DNA of 64,000 nt, taken from Salisapilia sapeloensis. Lineage: Eukaryota; Oomycota; Peronosporomycetes; Peronosporales; Salisapiliaceae. Below the pieces are notes generated by a model. The model was not told the origin of the DNA. It saw nothing but the letters and a program-made list of their open reading frames with translations, and made no database searches. Shown in pieces: positions 20,067 to 29,705 of the stretch. Where the stretch lies: positions 26,895-90,894 of the forward strand of contig JAADVB010000052.1 of the NCBI GenBank assembly GCA_023334545.1, in the 5' to 3' direction. Numbering within the stretch: position 1 is the stretch's first letter; the number at the start of each line of letters is the position of its first letter. Both the position numbers and the translations under genes were made by a program.

Positions 20067-20576
20067 CGTCAGCAGAGAGAGGTAGGTGCTTGCTTCGTCG
20101 GCGGATGATTCGGAAGTGACAGTTCCTTCGATGGGTCCATTACGGATGAGTTTATTTGGGACAGGCGATCCTTCCGCATCGGCATCTGTGCAAGCGACGT
20201 CTTTTTACTGGTCGCAAGTCACTTCAACTGTAGGATGTTTGCGCGCCGTGCTTGGTGCAGAAGGAATTTTCGCATTTGCTTACTCCGTCTAATCTACCTT
20301 TCCCCTTCACCATCAAGACTTCGCTTTACTACCTCCCATATGCGACCTTGTCCTGAGAATAGACGCACTATTAATAGTCACAATGCGAAGAAACGGTCGC
20401 AAGGAAGAGTGGGATGCGTTGACCAGGTGATGCGCCAAGTGAGTGAAACCTCCAACACATAGCACGAACGTCACGTCTTGCACCATAGACAAACAGAAAG
20501 ATACAACGGATCAACTATACCAAAACGACTTTTCAAATGCTCATCACCAACGAGTCTCTTTCACCTTTACTAGGAT
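20067..20576. other. Gap between RING-H2 gene and RPL7A
   Basis: About 510 bp with no certain gene. It may hold upstream exon(s) of the RING-H2 gene (coding-like frame around 20205-20280) and the 3' flank of RPL7A. Nothing else is recognised. Confidence 0.4.
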
Positions 20577-21628
20577 CTAGTACTGGGCCTTCTTGGCAGC
20601 CTCAGCAGCCCAGGCCTTCTCCCGCAGCTCAAGCTTCTTCTGCGTCTTGAGACCCATGATGCCTCCGCCCCACTTGCGACGGAACGTGGTATCCTCGTTG
20701 AACTGCTTGTGGAAGGCCTCGGTCAAGCTCTCGAACTTGGCCTTGTCCTCCTTGTTCACGTGCGTCAAGGCAACGGCAGCGGCCTTCTTCTGGTGAACGA
20801 GCTGGCCGAGACGGGACTTGCCCTTGACGATCGCGTACGGGATGTCAAACTTACGGCAGAGGGCCGGGAGGAAGATGACAAGCTCAATCGGGTCAACGTC
20901 GTGAGCGATGACAACGAGCTTAGCCTTCTTCTTCTCAATGAGAGACGTCACGTGGTTGAGACCGAACTTGACGACGGCAGGGGGAGCAGAAGCTTCCTCC
21001 TTGCCAGCAGCGACGTTGCGAAGACGCTCCTTCTTGGCAGCCTTGGTCTCAGGCTGGTACTTGAGGAGCATCTTGAAGAGGTCAGCGGCCGTGTTCTTCT
21101 CCAACGTGTTGGAGAACTGGTTGATTGCCGGAGGAACCTTGAGACGCTGGTACAAGACCTTGCGCTGGCGCTGCACGCGCACGTAACGCGGCCAGCGGAC
21201 GAAGCGAGACAAGTCGCGCTTGGGCTATACACATCACAAACGTTAATATGTCTGCACGACGTGGGCGGTTACGTCCACAGATGACGAGTAGTTACCGAGG
21301 GGAGGCATTCAAGTGTGAATGCGTCGCCCCCACAGTCTCCATTTGGTGTCATTGCGGTGGTGGGGAAACCGCTAACCCAATGTGGCACAAAGGCCTGGGT
21401 GGAAAAAGTAAAAGACAGTGCTTGGAAAGTCACTGCAGTACCTGAATGTCATTGCCCATGCGGAAGTTCTTCGGGCGGGCCTGGAAGAGCGGGTCGGCCT
21501 TGGCCTGAGGCTTGGAAGCCGTCTTGGACGAGACCTTGGTCGTCGTCGTCTTCTTTACCTTCTTGCTAGGCTACAATACGCATGAGATCTACTGTCTACC
21601 ATCACAAAAGGCAATCGAAAGGTACCAT
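20577..21628 (-). CDS. RPL7A: 60S ribosomal protein L7a (eL8)
   Basis: Three exons, 21628-21626 (the ATG alone), 21570-21442 and 21224-20577, give 259 aa. L7a features are clear: [20 protein letters not shown], the RNA-binding L7Ae region [20 protein letters not shown] and [17 protein letters not shown]. Exon 1 holds only the initiator Met; the second exon opens [12 protein letters not shown]. The first intron is 55 nt. A nearer ATG at 21602 would need a 29-nt intron and is rejected. The second intron is unusually long (217 nt) and structured. A good initiator motif lies 23-36 nt upstream. Confidence 0.93.
21299..21372 (-). ncRNA. Possible structured RNA in RPL7A intron 2
   Basis: Within the 217-nt intron, a 7-bp perfect stem with 4-nt loop (21305-21311 with 21316-21322) is enclosed by a further GGGG/CCCC pairing (21299-21302 with 21327-21330). 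A second 5-bp stem pairs 21354-21358 with 21368-21372. A boxed ACACCA between them on the minus strand fits the H-box shape (ANANNA). No ACA tail box or C/D boxes are evident. A snoRNA is possible but unproven. Confidence 0.25.
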
Positions 21629-21650
21629 ATTTGCTTTCCTGTTCCTCGTC

Positions 21651-21664
21651 GGTGGCAAATGAGC
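21651..21664 (-). promoter_or_regulatory. Candidate initiator of RPL7A
   Basis: Minus-strand GCTCATTTGCCACC matches the oomycete Inr core GCTCATTYY at all but the last listed position. It predicts a 5' leader of about 30 nt. Confidence 0.45.
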
Positions 21665-21835
21665 GAATGGTTGACTATCGAGAGCTCCGTATCCGCTCCA
21701 GTCGTTTTATCGTCTGCCGGATTGGTTGAAAAAAGGCCAATCAGACGCTTGTACCGTCCGAACCAACGACGTACCAATGGTGATACCAACTTCAAAGACA
21801 CTTTGGACGATATATTCACTTGCCTAGGAGCACTG

Positions 21836-22792
21836 TTAATGGACAAGAACGTCTTGCATCCAAAACTGCCGGATGATCTCTTTCTGATCGGCTGGTGCAC
21901 TTTGCACGTACAGTTTCTGACTGTCGCCGTCCTTCATAAAGTGGGTCAAAGCACTTGAGAACCGGAGCAAGTACGGCTCAATTTTTTCCTGCCACATCTT
22001 GTCATCTCGCGCTACTTTGGTCACTTTTGTCTTGGCACGGTCTTGCTTCAGGTATTCGACCAACTCACCTTCCTTGGCATCGAGGATGTACAAGTAGGTC
22101 TGTAGTTGCGCCACGTCGTACTCTGGCAACGGCGACTTGAACTGCTTCAGTCGGTTTTTCACTTCGATCACTCGACCGTCCGCCCGTCCGTCGATCCTGC
22201 CTCCGACGAGAACGTTATACGCGCCAATTTTTCCGATTTTCCTCTTGCTAAACACTAAATTACGTTCCCCCACTTCCACCTTGGTCTGCGCTTGGTACGA
22301 GTCAATGGCCGGCGCTTCTGACCTTGAGCCAAACTGCTTGTTCATCTCTGATGATAGGAACTGCACAACATCCTTCTTGATACTTTCAGGTGTCGACGCC
22401 GGAACGTTTGATTCGATCTTTTTCGTCACGGAAGCCACATCAGACGTTGTTTTGGCAGTCGATGCTTCTTCCAGGAGTGCATCCATAGAAGGCTTCACTC
22501 CCAAGTCCTCCACGACAGCAAACATCTTTTGCTCCGGAGTCAAAACCTCGAGCTCCAGACTCTCATGCACATCCTGCACTTGTTTCGGATACGTCCGTTT
22601 CCAAACGTCAAAGAAAACGTCCTCAATCTTCCGATACGGATTCATGGCACTGATCACAGGCACTTCACTTGCAAAGAGCATCATATTCCGCCCTGCACGA
22701 CGCATCGGAGCCACCATCTCAACGTGCAGACGTTGTTTCCTAGAGTACCTCGGTACTTTACTTGAATCGGTAGTAAATGACGAAGATATCAT
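21836..22792 (-). CDS. PD-(D/E)XK nuclease-like protein
   Basis: Intronless, 318 aa, ATG at 22792. The C-terminal half holds a PD-(D/E)XK-type core: Asp201 in GGRIDGRADG, then Glu210-Val-Lys212, then a helix with Gln229/Gln231 (AQLQTYLYI). This spacing fits the YqaJ/RecB-like nucleases. The N-terminal FASEVPVISAMNPY resembles a segment I associate with viral/NCLDV-type YqaJ recombinase nucleases. The protein may cut or process nucleic acid in the nucleus or an organelle; activity and role are inferred. A viral origin is possible but not shown. Confidence 0.7.
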   Translation of the reverse strand: MISSSFTTDSSKVPRYSRKQRLHVEMVAPMRRAGRNMMLFASEVPVISAMNPYRKIEDVFFDVWKRTYPKQVQDVHESLELEVLTPEQKMFAVVEDLGVKPSMDALLEEASTAKTTSDVASVTKKIESNVPASTPESIKKDVVQFLSSEMNKQFGSRSEAPAIDSYQAQTKVEVGERNLVFSKRKIGKIGAYNVLVGGRIDGRADGRVIEVKNRLKQFKSPLPEYDVAQLQTYLYILDAKEGELVEYLKQDRAKTKVTKVARDDKMWQEKIEPYLLRFSSALTHFMKDGDSQKLYVQSAPADQKEIIRQFWMQDVLVH

Positions 22793-22949
22793 TTTACTCT
22801 ATTTCGGAACACTTTTCCGAGTCTATTTATATACGCCCATTCACAAAGCCACCAATCATCTCTTTGTAAAATAACATTATATCCAATGACAAACGGCGGC
22901 TTAACCGGAGTGGCCAACAAAAGCGCGGGAAGAGCGGAAGGAAGGAAGT

Positions 22950-25900
22950 ATGGACGAAGCGCCCGTGAAGACGGAGAAGGTCAAGGCCGAGCAGGATGGG
23001 GTCAAGCAGGATGGGGAGGAAAAAGTGAAGAGTGAGAATGGAGCGAGCTCGAGCACTGCGTCTGCAGCAGCCACCAACGGCAACGGTGCAGCTTCCAATC
23101 TTCCCAAATTGGACGGTGTCGCCTTCTTCCGTCGATTAAACAAAGTCTACAAATCCTGGAAGGTACCTACTACGCTTCCTTTTATATAAACGCAATGAAA
23201 AGTACTAGCAGGAATTGTAAATTAGGAAAAGAAGGACCAACCAGCGTGGAATGACGCTGATTCGTTTTGCGTGTTGGCTGGTAAAGCTCAGCAGGACGAC
23301 TCTGGCTACCGCAAATCGGCCGTCCTTCAGATCTACTTGCTCGGGTACCTCGAATTTCCCGAGACACTCATGGTCTTCACTCCTACCAAGCTATTCATCC
23401 TGACGGGCGGCAAGAAATGTACCCTTATCGACAGTCTATGCCTTTGATCCTGTACTAAATAGACTGTAGATGCCATGTTGGAAGGTATTATGGAGCACAG
23501 TAGCTCTTCGGAAGTCCAACTAGAACTTCTGAAGCGAAACAAGAGCGACGGGAACGCAGAGAACTACCAGAAGATGATCAACGCGATCAAAGCGGCTGGA
23601 TCCAAGGTCGGCATGCTCACAAAGGAAGATCCGCAAGGCGATCTGGTAGCAAACTTTAAGTCTGCGTTGGAAGACGCGTCGTTGGAGCAAGTGGACGTCG
23701 CCAAGGGCATCGAAGCCGCGCTGTCGTGTAAAGAAAGCGACGAGATCGAGAACATCCGATGGGCCGGAGCTTTGTCGTCCAAAATCTTCAAGAACAAGTT
23801 CATGGAGGACATGGAGGTCATTATCGACGAAGAGAAGCAGCGTCCGCACTCCAAGATCTCGAACGACATTGAAGGCGTCTTTGACGACCCAAAGAAGATC
23901 AAGGTGCATGTGGACCCAGTGGACATTGAGCCTTGCTATCCGCCAATCGTCCAGTCTGGCGGTCAGTACGACCTCCGACCGTCAGCCCAGTCGTCATCCG
24001 AGAACCTCAAGTACGACGTCATCATCTGCTCTCTCGGCGCAAGATACAAGGGCTACTGCTCCAACGTCGGTCGGACGTTCTTTATCGACCCTTCGTCTTC
24101 CATGGAGCGAACATACGAGCTGCTTCGAGAGGCACACAGCATGTGCATTCGAGAGCTACGCCCAGGCGCTGTGATCGGCAAGGTCGTGGACAAGGTGCGT
24201 AAGTACATCCAGCAGAAGAACGCTTCGTTGTACGCGAAGCTGACGAAGAACTTGGGTTTCGGCATCGGTCTCGAGTTCCGAGAATCAAGCAACCTCTTGT
24301 CCGTGAAGAACCAGACCAAGGTGCAGGAGGGCATGGCGTTTAATGTCGCCTTTGGTTTCCATGAGATCTCTCTGTCCGAGTCCATGCGGAGGAAGAAGAA
24401 GATGGACACTTACTCTGTCTTTTTAGCCGATACGGTCGCTGTCTTGGCGGATGAGACCAAGTGTTTGACGAGAGTCGACAGCCACTGGAACAAGGTTCGA
24501 TACGACATTGACGAGAGCGGCGGAGAGGAAGAGGAGAAGCCGAAGAAGAAGAAGGGCTCGGTGCATGGAGAAGTCGATACCTCTCTCTCCGGCACGCGCA
24601 ACCAGGTGCTCCAGTCGCGTCTGCGAGACCAGCAGAGGCAAATGCAGGGTATCCAGACGGACCAGGAGAAGCGTCAGAAGCATCAGCAAGAGCTGATGAA
24701 GCAGAAGCGACTGGAAGCTATGCGGCGGCTGGAGCAGCAGACGGACGAGAAGGGGGAAGACCATCGGCGCGAGAAGACGATCAAGGCGTACGAGAGTCCG
24801 GCCATGTACCCGAGTGAGCTCAAGGAGCGACAGGTGATGGTGGACATGCGTGCCGAGTGCGTCTTGCTGCCGGTGAACGGCGTCCCTGTTCCTTTCCACA
24901 TTTCGACCATCAAGAACGTGAGCAAGAGCGAAGAAGACAAGGCGACGTATCTCCGTATCAACTTCCACGTCCCAGGACCTGGTGCTTCCTTCCCGAAAGA
25001 CGTGCTCCCGGCCATGGCGACGATGATGACTAAGTTTCCGAACAAGTCGTACATCAAGGAGCTCGGCTTCCGCTCGCTCGACGCACACAACCTGAATAAC
25101 CAGTTCCGTCTCATCAAGGAGCTGCAGAAGCGTGTGAAGCAGCGAGAGCAACAGGAGCAGGAAGAGTCAGATCTTGTCGTCCAGGAAGACCTGCAGCTCA
25201 CGCGCGATCGGCGCGTGCCTCGACTCGTGGACCTGTCGGCTCGTCCGCACTTGACTGGCCGGAAGACGCAGGGAACACTGGAAGCCCACACGAACGGTGT
25301 GCGCTTCACTTCGAACAAAAATCAGCGCGTGGACATCCTGTACTCGAACATCAAGCACGCCGTCTTCCAGCCGTGCGACAAGGAGCTCGTGGTGCTGATC
25401 CACTTCCACCTGAAGCACCACATTATGATCGGCAAGAAGAAGCAGAGCGACGTCCAGTTCTACACGGAGGTGGTCGAGAGCTCTCAGGCACTGGACAGTC
25501 GCCGCCGATCCATGTACGACCCAGACGAGCTGGACGAAGAGAACCGAGAGCGAGCGCTGAGGGAGAAGCTGAACACGACGTTCAAGGAGTTTTGCCACAA
25601 GATGGAGGGCGTGTCGGAGAGATACGGCAAGCCCGTGGTCTTCGACATTCCCTACCGCGAGCTGGGCTTCATGGGCACGCCGTTTAAGGAGATGGTGCTG
25701 ATGCAGCCGACGGTCCACTGCCTCGTGAGTCTCACGGATATGCCCTTCTTCCTCATCAGTCTCTCGGACGTCGAGCACGTCCACTTTGAGCGAGTCATGT
25801 TCTCTAGTAAGAACTTTGACGTTGTATTTGTGTTTAAGAACTTTGAACTCCAGCCGACGCGTATCTCCGCGATTGCCATGACGGAGCTCGAGAGGATCAA

Positions 25901-26408
25901 GGAGTGGCTCGACGACATCGACATATGCTTCACCACCGGTACCGCTAACTTGAACTGGAAGTCGATCATGACAACAATCAAGAACGACGATCGGTTCTAC
26001 ATGGACACGGATGAGGATGGAGCTCCCAAGGCGCCAGGCTGGGAGTTTCTAAAGATGGAGGCATCGGACGACGAAGATGAGGACGAGGACGAAGACGGAG
26101 ATAGCAATTATGAAGAGAGTCCAGCTGAAGACGATGACGACGATGAGGATGCCGACGACAGTGGATCGGACGAAGACTCGGAGCTGGCGTCGCTTGTGGA
26201 TGAAGACGAATCGGAGGAAGCGAGCGACGAGGAAGAAGACGATGACGCTCCGTCATGGGATGAATTGGAAAAGGAAGCCATGGCAGCCGACAGGATGAAG
26301 AACTCTGGGAACGACGACGCCGACTTTCGAGCATCCAAGCGCAAGCGTAGTGACAAGAGTAGTCATCGGCCTTCTGGTGCCAAGAGCTCCAAGAAGGCCA
26401 AGCGCTAG
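22950..26408 (+). CDS. SPT16: FACT complex subunit SPT16
   Basis: Exons 22950-23162, 23226-23418 and 23470-26408 give 1114 aa (introns of 63 and 51 nt). SPT16 and its partner form the FACT histone chaperone that opens and rebuilds nucleosomes during transcription and replication. Seen in order: a Ser/Thr/Ala-rich N-terminal extension, the aminopeptidase-like domain (about 230-440, GLEFRESSNLLSVKNQTKV), the SPT16 dimerisation and PH-like middle domain (about 555-840, including LEAHTNGVRFTSNKNQRVDI and SRRSMYDPDELDEENR), and a long acidic tail (about 965-1060) ending in basic KRKRSDKSS. Histone binding by the acidic tail is known for the family. Confidence 0.95.
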
Positions 26409-26540
26409 ATCATCTAACTCGATCGAGACTAGCGTAGGCTGCGAAAACCAAGATGCACTCGTTTTCACTATACTCGTCTTTAATCTTATAAAAACACACG
26501 AAAGTCGATTAGTAGCTGGTAGGAAGAGACGAACGCCAGG

Positions 26541-27572
26541 ATGCAAGTACAGACGCTTGCCTACGCCATCTCCGGAGCCTTCACGCTCCTCTCCATCGTC
26601 CTCTCTGGGTGGCTTATCTGGTCGCACTTGATATACAATCCGTCGCCTAGTATTCGCAAGCATGTGATCCGAATCATCATGATGGTCCCCATCTACGCAC
26701 TCACATCCTACCTCGCACTCGTATTCAACGACCAGGAGCTCCTGTTTGAGACCATTCGAGACTGCTACGAAGCATTTGCACTCTACTCGTTCAATTGCTT
26801 CCTCGTTGAGTCGCTCGGGGGACAGTCCGTCCTGGCGTCCACACTACGATCGAAGCCGCAGGTCGAGCACACCGTTCCCTTTTGTTGTTTCCAGCCATGG
26901 ACCATGGGCGGTAAGTTCGTTCGGCTCACGGCCATCGGTATCCTGCAGTACATTCCGACGAAAATCTTCATGTCCATTATCGTCCTCGTCACGTCTCTCG
27001 CGGGCGTCTACGGCGAAGGCGAGTTCATGAACCCGTTCGTATCCTTTGGCTACGTCTCCTTCATCCTGACGATCTCCCAGACATGGGCTCTGTATTGCCT
27101 CGTCCTCTTCTTCTTCGCCACCAAAGAAGAACTGGCACCCGTCCGGCCGCTCCCAAAGTTTCTTGCCATCAAGTGTATCCTCTTCCTAACGTACTGGCAG
27201 TCGCTCATGATCAGTCTACTAGAAGAGCTCGGTGTCATCTCTGAGAAGTGGCACATTGGCTGCCCCGACTGCTGGGACAGCCAGAAGATTGCTTCGGCCA
27301 TGAACGACTTTGTCATCTGCGTCGAAATGCTGGCGTTCGCGATTGCACATCACTACGCCTTTGCTATCGAAGACTTCTTACGGCCAGTGAACTCGATGAT
27401 CAATACGCCCAACGACAACGTCAAGGCGCCATTGCTCGCCAACTTTATGGACGCGATCAACGTCGCAGACGTATCCAAGGACCTGAAGAACTCTCGGAAC
27501 GAGATCTTGACCAAGAAGCAGGCACTCGCAGCCAAGTACGACCAGCTAGAGTCTCCCACGAGCATGTACTAG
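26541..27572 (+). CDS. TMEM184/Ost-alpha family membrane protein
   Basis: Intronless, 343 aa, about seven membrane spans. It matches the organic-solute-transporter-alpha/TMEM184 (DUF300) fold, with signature stretches IMMVPIYALTSYLALVF, AFALYSFNCFLVESLGG and QYIPTKIFMSIIVL. Members act in the secretory and plasma membranes; the substrate here is unknown. The stop codon shares the palindrome CTAG (27569-27572) with the stop of the convergent glycosyltransferase gene. Confidence 0.9.
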   Translation: MQVQTLAYAISGAFTLLSIVLSGWLIWSHLIYNPSPSIRKHVIRIIMMVPIYALTSYLALVFNDQELLFETIRDCYEAFALYSFNCFLVESLGGQSVLASTLRSKPQVEHTVPFCCFQPWTMGGKFVRLTAIGILQYIPTKIFMSIIVLVTSLAGVYGEGEFMNPFVSFGYVSFILTISQTWALYCLVLFFFATKEELAPVRPLPKFLAIKCILFLTYWQSLMISLLEELGVISEKWHIGCPDCWDSQKIASAMNDFVICVEMLAFAIAHHYAFAIEDFLRPVNSMINTPNDNVKAPLLANFMDAINVADVSKDLKNSRNEILTKKQALAAKYDQLESPTSMY

Positions 27573-28748
27573 GCCGAGAGCACGTTTCTAAAACTTATAT
27601 AAAAGGGTGCAACAATTTCGCTTCTATTCAAGTCATATGCAGATACGCCGTAGTAGTACTCGTTAAAGTCTAGCATGAGCGGTGGCTTGACGTAGTGGAA
27701 GGACACCGTGTCGGGAGCACAGCAGTCGCTCCCGTTCTTCCACCCGATGCCGTAGTGGTCGGAGAACCAATTGTTCTCCTGGTAGATCGACTTAAAGAGT
27801 GCATGGTCGTACGCTTCCGTGTCCATCTCCCGAAAGTAAATTTTCACTGGGTCGTACTGATGGAACCGCTCCCGCTTCTCTGCATCTCGAGTGTCACGAG
27901 GTCGGACGTTGTGCTGCCGCATGCAGAACGAGATGGCCCAGTCGTCCGGAACTTCCATGTCCGGAAGGCAGTATGGCTCATCGAACGACTGTGCCAGTAG
28001 ACGTATGTACGCCCAGTTCATAGCATACCCTCCGCCTCCTGGTGTGTAGAAGAGCCCGCCCATGCCGATCGTCTCCTTCTTTATTCGCTTCATGATCTTC
28101 ACGTGCTCCGGATGCTGGTCTCTAAAAGGATGAAACTTCCGCTCCATTTCCCACCTTTACATACTGTTAGCCTTATTTTTTTTAAGTTTCTTGTACCATG
28201 TACCATTGAAGCGTCATGCGGTGGCCGAGGATAGTCGGTTCCGATGTTGGGATTTGAGTCACTTCCGGAGACAGTAAAAACTTTTTCAGGTTCTCCATGA
28301 CCACGAACGTATCGTCGTCGCACTTAAAGATCCAGTCAAAGTCACCTTCATCGTACTCTCGAATGAGCGTTCGAACCACCTCTCGATGCTTTTGCCACAA
28401 GAGGTCGTGCAGCGGTGGCGCAGCGATGGGGACTGTCGCGAACTCCTCGTCGTATACGTCGCTCATGAAAACGATTTTGTCACACTTTTTACCCCACGTC
28501 TTACGAATTGGGCCCACTCGATCGGCGTGGTTTTTGTGATAAGTATTTACCCAGCATAAAACTCGAACACTCTTCTCCTCTTCCTGCGACAGAGGCTGGA
28601 CGTTCACGACGCCCATGGCATGCACATTATCACCAAGACGCTCTTCGAGACTACCCAAGTAATAGTCGCTTGGGATATCCTTCTGACGAAGTGCCCATAC
28701 GAATGCAAAATGCAATAGACCGAGCAGCAGTCGCATTGCGCCTGCCAT
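27569..28748 (-). CDS. C1GALT1-like beta-1,3-galactosyltransferase (GT31)
   Basis: Two exons, 28748-28204 and 28154-27569 (49-nt intron), give 376 aa. Type II Golgi enzyme: a hydrophobic signal anchor (MRLLLGLLHFAFVWAL) near the N-terminus, then catalytic features of core-1 galactosyltransferases: VRVLCWVNTYHKNHADRV, WIFKCDDDTFVVMENL with the metal-binding DDD at 144-146, and YTPGGGGYAMNWAY. It probably transfers galactose to O-linked glycans in the Golgi; acceptor unknown. Its stop overlaps that of the neighbouring TMEM184 gene. An in-frame ATG at 28736 is also possible. Confidence 0.9.
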
Positions 28749-28842
28749 CACGTTTGTCGACAATCACCCTCGTTACGTGTTCGACCGTTCCATTTCATAA
28801 CGAAATCGCATACAAAAACAAGGTTAAACCGATCTTTAAGAG

Positions 28843-29577
28843 ATGGATAGCGATCTGTACGACTGGCAGGATACGTCGTTCAAGGTGCTTGCAATTACGT
28901 TTGCTGGGAGCATTGGGCTCTTTGTTGCTTGCTATGCTGTCATTCATGTGCATGTGAAACGCACATTCGCTCAAAAGCCAAAAAGTCTGCGGTCTACGGC
29001 GGACTCACGTGAACTCGTCCTGATCAAAAAGCACACCAAAGTGGTGCGACTACTTGCACTGCTTTCATTCGCTCTGCAATGCCAACTCCTTCGCTTCGCC
29101 AAGTCGAGTACAGCAGAAGGTGCAAGAATGGCGTTTATGCGCACATTGTATCGCCCTGCCGGTGGTATCTGCATCCACTTCCTAGGCTTTGCCACGAACT
29201 CTCACTCCATCTATCGAGTCGTATATGCCGTCTTAAGTGGCCTGTACCTGGTCATTGACTGCATCGATGATGTCAATATCGCTATGCAGATGCATTGCAT
29301 GAACATGGAAGCCTTGACTTGTGGTAGTGAAGGCGTCTCCAACTACTCTCTTTCTGAACTACGCATACTTCATTACCGAAACCTCTTCAGTCTAATGCTC
29401 TACCCATGGTTACTGCTTGAGCTCGGTCTGCTCATCCAATCCATCGGTCTCGTTCATTCACAGTATTCCAACCGCCAACTTTCCATCTCACGACCCTCCT
29501 ACAATCTTCGAGCCGCTCTTGCAACTTACTATCCTTCCAAACGAATGGAGCGTCCTCAGTACTTTCGATCGTCTTGA
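28843..29577 (+). CDS. Unknown multi-pass membrane protein
   Basis: Intronless, 244 aa, first ATG at 28843. I do not recognise the family. There are about four hydrophobic spans (FKVLAITFAGSIGLFVACYA; VVRLLALLSFAL; YAVLSGLYLVIDC; LFSLMLYPWLLLELGLLIQS) and a basic C-terminal tail. No signal peptide cleavage is evident. It is head to head with the C1GALT1-like gene (94 bp), so secretory-pathway expression might be shared, but this is inference. Confidence 0.75.
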   Translation: MDSDLYDWQDTSFKVLAITFAGSIGLFVACYAVIHVHVKRTFAQKPKSLRSTADSRELVLIKKHTKVVRLLALLSFALQCQLLRFAKSSTAEGARMAFMRTLYRPAGGICIHFLGFATNSHSIYRVVYAVLSGLYLVIDCIDDVNIAMQMHCMNMEALTCGSEGVSNYSLSELRILHYRNLFSLMLYPWLLLELGLLIQSIGLVHSQYSNRQLSISRPSYNLRAALATYYPSKRMERPQYFRSS

Positions 29578-29705
29578 AAAACTCCAAGCACTGCACAAGA
29601 GGGCCCGAACGCCAAGTTACTACGTGTTGATAAAATGATAGAACCAGTTGTGTTTATTTTTACACCAAGAAACGTGTTCGAAGCAGTTTTATCCTTGCTT
29701 AGAGT

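Noticed and set aside
21571-21602. A nearer ATG at 21602 as RPL7A start
   Set aside because: Would require a 29-nt intron, shorter than any other here.
24423-25151. 242-aa open frame on the minus strand
   Set aside because: Antisense shadow of SPT16, Leu/Arg-rich, as expected opposite a biased coding frame.
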